64,000 bases of DNA, from the NCBI GenBank assembly GCA_045540715.1, contig JAZQHT010000001.1, positions 1 through 64,000 on the forward strand. The letters are read 5' to 3'. The notes beneath the pieces were generated by a model, which saw nothing but the letters and a program-made list of their open reading frames with translations, had not been told where the DNA came from and made no database searches. The translations under genes and the position numbers were made by a program. Every line of letters starts with the position of its first letter. The stretch's first letter is position 1. This DNA is from UMGS1279 sp045540715 (GTDB taxonomy: Bacteria > Bacillota > Clostridia > Oscillospirales > Acutalibacteraceae). Below are positions 57,947 to 64,000 of this stretch, piece after piece.

Positions 57947-58885
57947 ATGTCTAATTTTGTTATTATTGTTGATACGTCATCCGATATGATACGTCCATTA
58001 AGAGAGCGTTTTAAAATTGATGATTACGTTAGTGGAGTTGTATATTTTCCTGACGGCCATTCTGAATTTGCGGATTTAGATTGGGAAAAGCACGATCATA
58101 AAACTTTTTTTGAATCAATGAAAAACAAAAACGTTATTTTTAAAACCGCTTCTGTAAGCACGGGTGATTTTATTAATGTTTTTGAAAAATATTTAGCTGA
58201 TGGAAAGGATATTTTGAGCTTATCATTATCTTCTGGCTTGTCAGGAACTTATCAAACAAGCGAGATGGTTGCGGGCGATCTTATGAAAAAATATCCTAAA
58301 AGAAAAATTCTTTGTATTGATTCATTGCGTTATGCTAGTGCAATTGCTATGTTAGCTATTGAAGCTTCTAAAAAGCGTGATGAAGGTATGGACGTAGAGA
58401 AATGCGCTGCCCATATTAACGCAGTTAAACAGAAATTACACCAAATGGGACCAATGGATGATTTATTCTTCTTATGCAAAACCGGAAGAATTTCAAACTT
58501 TAAAGCGTTTTTTGGCACACTTGTTGGTGTTAATCCAATGGCCGATTTTAATCGCAATGGTCTTTCAGAAGTATTAGGTAAATTCAAAGGTAAAAAAGCC
58601 GCTTTTGATGCTACTATTGAGTATATGAAAAAGACTATTGAAAATCCTTCTGAACAAACTATTTTTATTTCGCATTCAAATCGCTATGCAGCAGCAGAAA
58701 CGTTAAAAGAGAAGATTATTAAAGAATTTTCACCAAAAGAGATTATTATTAATGAAGTTGGTATGTCATGTGGCGCTTCAATAGGTCCGGGTCTTTGCAC
58801 GGCTTTCTATTGGGGCAAAGAACTAAGTGAAGATTTAGTTTATGAAAAAAGTGTTATGCAAGAAATTTTAGAAAATCAAAAATAA
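57947..58885 (+). CDS. fakB: DegV family fatty-acid-binding protein (FakB-type), first copy
   Basis: A 312-residue DegV-family protein. Such proteins (FakB) bind a fatty acid and present it to FakA for phosphorylation. The start VIIVDTSSDMI, the phosphate-binding LSLSLSSGLSGTYQT (about 86-100) and FLCKTGRISNFKAFFGTLVGVNP match the family. ATG at 57947 follows GGAGG; a longer frame from 57917 has no ribosome site. It shares an operon with a second DegV protein and a DAK-domain kinase, which makes the FakB role likely. Confidence 0.92.
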   Translation: MSNFVIIVDTSSDMIRPLRERFKIDDYVSGVVYFPDGHSEFADLDWEKHDHKTFFESMKNKNVIFKTASVSTGDFINVFEKYLADGKDILSLSLSSGLSGTYQTSEMVAGDLMKKYPKRKILCIDSLRYASAIAMLAIEASKKRDEGMDVEKCAAHINAVKQKLHQMGPMDDLFFLCKTGRISNFKAFFGTLVGVNPMADFNRNGLSEVLGKFKGKKAAFDATIEYMKKTIENPSEQTIFISHSNRYAAAETLKEKIIKEFSPKEIIINEVGMSCGASIGPGLCTAFYWGKELSEDLVYEKSVMQEILENQK

Positions 58886-58897
58886 GGTCGGATAAGT

Positions 58898-59785
58898 ATG
58901 AATAAATTTGTTATCTATGGCGATTCTACTTGTGATTTAAATAAAGAACTAAGAGATAAATATTCTATTGAATATGTTGCCATGAACTTTTCTGTCGATG
59001 ATAAGGAATATGTCGCATCATTGGACTGGGAAGTTTTGCCCGCTAAAGAACATTATAATTTAATGCGTGATGGCAAACGTGTTTTTACAGCACAGGTTCC
59101 TAAAAGCGTTTATTACGAAAGTTTTAGAAAACATTTAGAACAAGGAGAAGACATTATTTATATTTCTTGTTCTTCAGCTTTATCGGCTTCAATTAATACT
59201 GCTAAATTAGTAGCAACCGAACTAAAAATAGAATTTCCAAACAGAAATATTTATTGTGTGGATTCGCTTATTAGTTCATTGGGTCAAGGTCATTTGCTTA
59301 TAGAAGCCGCTAAAAAGCGCAATGAAGGACTCACTTGTGAAGAGACGGCAAAACATATTGAAAATATTAGATTGAGAGTAAATCAATGTGGAACGGTTGA
59401 ATCTATGGAGTATCTTCGTAGAGCGGGTCGAGTAAAAGCATCAAAAGCTTTCTTTGGTAATTTACTTGGTATAAAACCCATTATCATTTCTGATATAAAG
59501 GGACAAAACTATGCATATAAAAAAAGTAAGGGAATGATAAAAGCACGTGCAGCAATCGCAGAACATATTGTTGATGCGGCTGACGGCAACTACGATGTTT
59601 TATATATTTCGCATGCAGACTGTGAAGAAGAAGCAAAATTAATTTGTGATGAAATTTTGAAATTAGCAGATTTTAAAGAAGTTATATTGGGTTATATTGG
59701 TCCTATTGTAGGTGCATCTGTAGGTCCGGGTACCGTTATAGCATTTACATTTGGTAAAGAAGTTACTATTGAGGGGAATGAATAA
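58898..59785 (+). CDS. fakB: DegV family fatty-acid-binding protein (FakB-type), second copy
   Basis: A 295-residue paralogue of the preceding gene, with YGDSTCDLNKEL at the start, YISCSSALSASINTAK (about 87-102) and RRAGRVKASKAFFGNLLGIKP. The two copies differ a good deal, in keeping with the known division of FakB proteins into forms for saturated and unsaturated chains. It follows 12 bases after the first copy and three bases before fakA. Which chain each prefers cannot be read. Confidence 0.92.
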   Translation: MNKFVIYGDSTCDLNKELRDKYSIEYVAMNFSVDDKEYVASLDWEVLPAKEHYNLMRDGKRVFTAQVPKSVYYESFRKHLEQGEDIIYISCSSALSASINTAKLVATELKIEFPNRNIYCVDSLISSLGQGHLLIEAAKKRNEGLTCEETAKHIENIRLRVNQCGTVESMEYLRRAGRVKASKAFFGNLLGIKPIIISDIKGQNYAYKKSKGMIKARAAIAEHIVDAADGNYDVLYISHADCEEEAKLICDEILKLADFKEVILGYIGPIVGASVGPGTVIAFTFGKEVTIEGNE

Positions 59786-59788
59786 TTA

Positions 59789-61423
59789 ATGCAGCAATAT
59801 ATTGACGGAGTTGTACTTAATTTTACATTTACTGTCGGTTATCGCAATTTAAAAAAGAATGTTGAAATAATTAATGATCTTAATGTTTTTCCGGTTCCGG
59901 ATGGTGATACAGGCACTAATATGGCCCACACTTTTGGTGGTGGGCTTGGCTCCGTTAAGGCACAAAAAAGTGTTGCAGAATATATGAAGTCCCTTTCTGA
60001 CGCGGTACTATTAAATGCACGCGGCAATTCTGGTGTTATTTTATCACAGTTTATAAGCGGACTATATAAAGGCTTTAAAGATAATGAAACCATTTGTTTT
60101 GCTGATTTTTCAAAAGCCTTCATTAATGCTAAAGAAGAATCATATAAGGCAGTCATAAAACCAGCAGAAGGTACAATTTTAACGATTATTAGGGAAGCTT
60201 CTGATTTTTTAAATGAAAATGCTGAAAAATATGAAGATTTTAATAGTGGATTATCTGCACTTATAGATTGCATGAAAAATACATTAGCAAAAACCCCTGA
60301 GATGCTTCCTGTTTTAAAAGAAGCAGGAGTTGTTGACAGTGGCGGGGCCGGTTTAATTTGTATTTTTGAAGGCATGTGTTCGTATTTTAGTGGTGTATCT
60401 TTAGAGGAAATCGAAGATTTTGAGGTTGTGCCTCCACAAGCTAACGCACTAGATTATAATTTTGGGCCTGATAGTGTTATGGAATTTGGTTATTGTACGG
60501 AATTTATTTTACAACTTTTAAATTCTAAAACAAATATTCAAACATTTTCTAAGGAAAATTTTATCAAGGCTTTAGAAACATTGGGAGAATCTATAGTTTG
60601 TGTTGTAAATGAAAGTATTGTTAAGGTACATATTCACACCTTTACTCCCGAAAAAGTTTTAGCTTATGCTAGAAATTTTGGCGAATTTGTAACTATGAAA
60701 ATTGAAAATATGTCGGTACAACATAATGAAACGGTTGTAGCAACAAAAAAAGAACACTTTAAATATGTAATTGTTGCAGTTGCTTCAGGAGAAGGTATAA
60801 TTGACTATTTTTACAGTATCGGTTGCACAGCTGTAATTAACGGCGGACAAACTAATAACCCATCTGTTGAAGATTTTATTAAAACTTTTGACGAGTTTGA
60901 TGCAGAACATTTTATTGTTTTACCTAACAATTCCAATATTATTTTAACCGCAGAACAAGCAGCTTCAATTTATAATAAGTCAGACGTTAAAGTTATACCA
61001 ACAAAATCAATAGTTGAAGGTTATAGTGCACTTTCTATGGTTAACTTGTGGGAAGAAGACGTTGATACATTAATTAATGATATGAGTTCCGGTTTATCAA
61101 GTGTGATATCGGGATATATTACAAAGGCTATAAGAGATTCCGCATTAAATGGAATTGATATTAAAAAGGATAAATATATAGGTATTAAAAACAAAGAAAT
61201 TTTAGTGTGTGATGATAATAGAATTTCAACATTTAAAAGCCTGATTAATCAAATTATGGCAGAGGAAGAAAAAGAAATTATCATTGTATTTTACGGCAAA
61301 GATATTTCACAAAACGAAATTGATGAATTAAATGAATATTTAGAAAATGAATATCCACTTGTGGATGTTGGTTTTATTGAAGGTAAACAAGATATTTACG
61401 ATTACATAATTTCATTGGAATAA
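59789..61423 (+). CDS. fakA: Fatty acid kinase FakA (DAK2 domain)
   Basis: A 544-residue kinase. The N-terminal DhaL/DAK2 domain binds ATP through NVFPVPDGDTGTNMAHTF (about 33-50) and LLNARGNSGVILSQF (about 73-87); DSGGAGL follows. The middle and C-terminal domains (from about 215 and 325) complete the FakA layout and dock FakB. It makes acyl-phosphate from fatty acid bound to FakB. Located directly after two fakB genes and before plsX, which uses acyl-phosphate, so the whole exogenous fatty-acid route is in one operon. Confidence 0.94.
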   Translation: MQQYIDGVVLNFTFTVGYRNLKKNVEIINDLNVFPVPDGDTGTNMAHTFGGGLGSVKAQKSVAEYMKSLSDAVLLNARGNSGVILSQFISGLYKGFKDNETICFADFSKAFINAKEESYKAVIKPAEGTILTIIREASDFLNENAEKYEDFNSGLSALIDCMKNTLAKTPEMLPVLKEAGVVDSGGAGLICIFEGMCSYFSGVSLEEIEDFEVVPPQANALDYNFGPDSVMEFGYCTEFILQLLNSKTNIQTFSKENFIKALETLGESIVCVVNESIVKVHIHTFTPEKVLAYARNFGEFVTMKIENMSVQHNETVVATKKEHFKYVIVAVASGEGIIDYFYSIGCTAVINGGQTNNPSVEDFIKTFDEFDAEHFIVLPNNSNIILTAEQAASIYNKSDVKVIPTKSIVEGYSALSMVNLWEEDVDTLINDMSSGLSSVISGYITKAIRDSALNGIDIKKDKYIGIKNKEILVCDDNRISTFKSLINQIMAEEEKEIIIVFYGKDISQNEIDELNEYLENEYPLVDVGFIEGKQDIYDYIISLE

Positions 61424-61432
61424 GGTGCAAAT

Positions 61433-62410
61433 GTGAAAAAAATAGTAGTTGATATTTATGGCGCAGATGCCGGCGAAGAAATAATTATTCGCGGTGTTGC
61501 TGAATTTATGCAGCATAATGATATTTTTCCTGTATTTGTAGGCTGTCAAAAGACAGTTGTTAAAATTATGGGAGAATTTAATATTGATTCTGCGAAATAT
61601 GAAGTGATTAATACTAACGACTATGTTTTAAATACAGAGCCCGCAACCTGTGTTTTCGGAGGTAGAGACAATAGTTCAATGGTATTAGCCCTTGAAAAAC
61701 TTAAAAATGATGATGAGTGTTGTGCTTTATTATCTGCGGGCAACACGGGTGCTTTATTAGTTGGCTCAATTTGCAGATTGGGATTATTACCATCTATTAA
61801 ATTTCCAGCACTTTGCAGTGCTTTGCCTTGCGCAGGGGAAAAGCTTTTATGCTTAGTTGACTGTGGTGCCAGTATTGACTGTACCGCTAACGATTTATTA
61901 AGATTTGCTAAAATGGGTAACATTTTTTCTAAATGTTACGTTGGTATAGATAATCCTAGAATAGGCTTAATGTCGGTTGGACGTGAAGATTCTAAAGGTA
62001 GCGCACTAACTATTGAAGCGTTTAAAAAGATTAAAGAAACAAATTTAAACTTTGTGGGCAATCTTGAAGGTAGTGATATGGTTTCGGGTTATGCTGACGT
62101 TATAGTTACAGACGGCTTTTCGGGTAATATATTGCTTAAAAATACAGAAGCAGTTGGTAAAAAAGCTGTAGAAATTATTGAAAATCTTTTAGGTGAAAAT
62201 AAAGAAATATTGGATAAAATTAAAACTGCAGTGTTTAAAGCTTTTGATTTTAATGCGCAAGGTGCTGCTACGTTTTTAGGCACCAAAAAAACTGTTTTAA
62301 AAATGCATGGTTGTGCAAATATTAATACAGTTAAGGCTTCAATAGAACAAATTATTAGACTTGAAAATGCAAGTTTTTCTAAAGAAATGACAAAAGCATT
62401 AACTGAATAA
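61433..62410 (+). CDS. plsX: Phosphate acyltransferase PlsX
   Basis: A 325-residue enzyme that interconverts acyl-ACP and acyl-phosphate for phospholipid synthesis. The core SAGNTGALLVGSICRLG (about 103-119), GREDSKGSALTIEAF and the VTDGFSGNILLKNTE region are diagnostic. The N-terminal motif is IYGADAGEE rather than the usual MGGDxxP, a divergence. The GTG start follows AAGGTG. In many Firmicutes plsX neighbours fapR or fabD; here it closes the Fak operon instead. Confidence 0.94.
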   Translation: MKKIVVDIYGADAGEEIIIRGVAEFMQHNDIFPVFVGCQKTVVKIMGEFNIDSAKYEVINTNDYVLNTEPATCVFGGRDNSSMVLALEKLKNDDECCALLSAGNTGALLVGSICRLGLLPSIKFPALCSALPCAGEKLLCLVDCGASIDCTANDLLRFAKMGNIFSKCYVGIDNPRIGLMSVGREDSKGSALTIEAFKKIKETNLNFVGNLEGSDMVSGYADVIVTDGFSGNILLKNTEAVGKKAVEIIENLLGENKEILDKIKTAVFKAFDFNAQGAATFLGTKKTVLKMHGCANINTVKASIEQIIRLENASFSKEMTKALTE

Positions 62411-62416
62411 TAAAAA

Positions 62417-62450
62417 ATAAAGACAAACATAATTTTATGTTTGTCTTTAT
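62417..62450. terminator. Bidirectional terminator after plsX
   Basis: A 16-bp perfect inverted repeat (62417-62432 with 62435-62450) built around AAAGACAAACAT/ATGTTTGTCTTT. It separates plsX from the converging glycosyltransferase gene. Confidence 0.85.
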
Positions 62451-62453
62451 GTG

Positions 62454-63479
62454 TTATTCTACTCGCGAAATAGAAGAAACAAATATTAATTGATGGAAAA
62501 AATACCTTAGTGGTATACAAATTATATATACCATATTAAAATTCAAGAATAAAGGTATATTAGGAATCATTAGTGCTATGTTTGAACACATTAAAGTATA
62601 TACAAAGTAAGAAATGATTGAATATACAACGGTTGTAAGGTGTTCGTTTAATTTTATATGTTTAAAGAATATATATTGATTTAATAAAATTGAAGATAAT
62701 AGCGATAATGCACCTGCAGTTGCAACCGTAAATTCAATATAATAATTATTGAAAATAAAATTAAAAATTAAAATTATAAGTTCTGCAAGCAAAAATGAAA
62801 TTATAGTACCACGTGCTAAATAGAAAAGACTTTTATATATTCTTATCGTGTCTTTAACGGGGCTAAAATGAGATGAAGCGTTGTTTTCAATATAAATCGC
62901 GTCAATTTCTAAAGTAGTAATTTTTAGGCCTTTTTTCGCAGCATAATAAAGTACGTTCATTTCATAATCATAATTATTTTTTTCAACTTCTATTAACCAA
63001 TCTAAATGACAAACGTTAAATCCGCGTAATCCCGATTGATTATCAGAAAGATAACGGTTGGTTAAAAGGGTATATACGATTTTAGATAAATCATTACCGA
63101 ATTTAGATCTGAAGGGTATTTTACCGGTGCGTTTTCTAACGGTTAATACAAACTTATTGCCCTTATGTAATAAATTATTTACTCTTACTACGTCTTCGGG
63201 TTTATGTTGCCCATCTGCATCGCAGGTTATAAAGTGTTTACACTTTGGGTAATTGGTTTTTATGTGCTTAAAACCTGCTTTTAATGCCGCGCCTTTACCG
63301 CAATTAGTTTCTAAGGTAACAATATCCGCAAGATCTTTTATTTCGGCAAAAATTTGTGAATAGTTTTCGCCGCTTCCATCATCAACTACCACCACCTTAA
63401 AGCCTGTGTCCACTAGTTTGTGAACAAGTGTTGGTAATTCTTTGTCCGGTTCATAAGCCGGAATTACAACAATATCCAT
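62454..63479 (-). CDS. GT2 glycosyltransferase fused to GtrA-like membrane domain
   Basis: A 341-residue protein. The first 220 residues are a GT-A fold family 2 transferase (VVIPAYEPDKELP, VVDDGSG, the metal motif DADGQH at about 88-93, and DNQSGLRGFN). It resembles polyprenyl-phosphate mannose or glucose synthases. The rest has four membrane helices of the GtrA type. It probably loads a sugar onto a lipid carrier and helps move it across the membrane for wall or teichoic decoration. The two functions are usually separate genes; here they are one chain. The truncated hydrolase lies 12 bases upstream. Confidence 0.9.
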   Translation of the reverse strand: MDIVVIPAYEPDKELPTLVHKLVDTGFKVVVVDDGSGENYSQIFAEIKDLADIVTLETNCGKGAALKAGFKHIKTNYPKCKHFITCDADGQHKPEDVVRVNNLLHKGNKFVLTVRKRTGKIPFRSKFGNDLSKIVYTLLTNRYLSDNQSGLRGFNVCHLDWLIEVEKNNYDYEMNVLYYAAKKGLKITTLEIDAIYIENNASSHFSPVKDTIRIYKSLFYLARGTIISFLLAELIILIFNFIFNNYYIEFTVATAGALSLLSSILLNQYIFFKHIKLNEHLTTVVYSIISYFVYTLMCSNIALMIPNIPLFLNFNMVYIICIPLRYFFHQLIFVSSISRVE

Positions 63480-63491
63480 CTACATTCCTCA

Positions 63492-64000
63492 TTAATAAAT
63501 TATATCTGTTAAAAAACAGTTAATCTGTGCTATTAAATAATTGTTTGCCGTGCCGTCGTTATCAAAAAGTAAATTGGTGTGGCCTGAATTATTTTTATTA
63601 TCTATAATTAACGATTTTGCGTTACTTGAATTTTCATCTATGCAAGAAAGTATAGAAAATTTTTCAAGCGGAACGGTATCGTCGTTGGCTCCATGGACAA
63701 TAAGGGCCGGAACTTTGCTTTTTTCAATAATATTATCAGCTTTTAAATTTACTGTTTCTGGACTAAATAATAAAGATTGATATAGCCAAAGACAACCAAA
63801 ATTTCCGTATGCTAAGGGCCCTACGTACTTTGTTGCAGTACCAATTGTTGCATCCATAGCACTGTTAGCGCCGCTTATTGATATTATAGCTTTTACATTT
63901 TTATGATCTTTTATTGCACAACTAACGGCAAAACCACCGCGACTATGACCTAATAAAACAATGTTTTTGAATCCAAAATTGTCTCTAGTTTTTAAAAAAT
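63492..64000 (-). CDS. Alpha/beta hydrolase, N-terminus beyond the window
   Basis: The frame stays open to the window edge, so only the C-terminal 169 or so residues are seen. The nucleophile elbow is LLGHSRGGFA (GxSxG), the likely acid lies in VHGANDDTVPL and the His in NNSGHTNLL. It is related to dipeptidyl-peptidase or lipase-like hydrolases. An internal ATG at 63857 is not the start because the nucleophile motif lies before it. It precedes the glycosyltransferase by 12 bases and probably shares its operon. Confidence 0.85.
   Translation of the reverse strand, partial: FLKTRDNFGFKNIVLLGHSRGGFAVSCAIKDHKNVKAIISISGANSAMDATIGTATKYVGPLAYGNFGCLWLYQSLLFSPETVNLKADNIIEKSKVPALIVHGANDDTVPLEKFSILSCIDENSSNAKSLIIDNKNNSGHTNLLFDNDGTANNYLIAQINCFLTDIIY

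Noticed and set aside
59839..60375. 178-codon minus-strand frame inside fakA
   Set aside because: Antisense to the conserved DAK2 domain; no start signals and no recognisable protein features.
1..64000. CRISPR arrays, insertion sequences, prophage, tRNA or rRNA genes
   Set aside because: No regularly spaced repeats, no transposase or phage structural genes, and no tRNA-like cloverleaf with a GTTCRA box were noticed in the gaps.

Overview
The window is AT-rich, densely coded DNA from a low-GC, endospore-forming Firmicute, most likely an uncultured clostridial (Oscillospirales-type) bacterium. Evidence for this is the set of sporulation genes (bofA, spoIIM, spoIIR, ytfJ, dpaA/dpaB, a pdaB-like deacetylase), TTG/GTG starts behind strong GGAGG-type ribosome sites, extended -10 promoters (TGnTATAAT), Firmicutes-type housekeeping genes (rnmV, ScpAB, DivIVA, FakAB/PlsX) and a LexA box of the Bacillus/Clostridium type. 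I see no transposase, integron, prophage module, CRISPR array, rRNA or tRNA; this looks like core chromosome. No gene-free gap exceeds about 300 bases.

Layout. 1-611: a 36-residue acidic peptide translationally coupled to a Ser/Thr-rich lipoprotein. 674-8760: alaS-HIT-comEC-holA-rnmV-WYL regulator, then bofA behind its own sigma-E-like promoter. 8900-11400: proC, spoIIM and a tyrosine-recombinase gene in the xerD position that has lost three of six catalytic residues. 11400-16570 (minus): a two-gene ABC exporter behind an elaborate attenuator leader with a 27-codon reading frame, and a MATE efflux gene upstream of it. 16600-20930: serine hydrolase, Lrp-type regulator, aminotransferase, ispE, spoIIR. 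21000-25800: rpmE, YigZ-family protein, dgt-like gene, dnaG, rpoD. 25800-31750: Rrf2 regulator, TSCPD protein, unknown protein, M50 protease, scpA, scpB, ytfJ, D-Ala-D-Ala carboxypeptidase, rluB, a GNAT-like protein. 31750-35060: a three-gene biotin-dependent carboxyltransferase module. 35060-41800: secG, a membrane-anchored unknown, a B12-binding radical SAM gene, dacF-type carboxypeptidase, a phosphoesterase and the rpsB-tsf operon. 41800-49600: dpaAB (sigma-K-like promoter), murC, pdaB-like gene, an RsgI-like lipoprotein, VanZ protein, SDR, an orphan fumarase beta subunit and a DivIVA-like protein. 49600-57800: bifunctional PBP, dinB under a LexA box, trmO, small proteins, a flavin reductase fused to a PCP_red-like domain, a deacetylase and a Cys-nucleophile hydrolase. 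57800-62450: fakB-fakB-fakA-plsX. 62450-64000: GT2-GtrA glycosyltransferase and a truncated hydrolase.

How it works together: the window mixes cell-envelope growth (murC, PBP, carboxypeptidases, fatty-acid activation), replication and chromosome segregation (holA, dnaG, scpAB, divIVA), translation (alaS, rpsB, tsf, rpmE, rluB, trmO) and spore formation, where several sporulation genes sit directly behind terminators of vegetative genes and carry their own sporulation-type promoters. The most novel-looking element is the exporter leader at 15015-15207; next are the degenerate Xer protein, the peptide-lipoprotein pair and the flavin reductase fusion. Many start codons were chosen from the ribosome site rather than from the longest open frame; these are noted in the entries.
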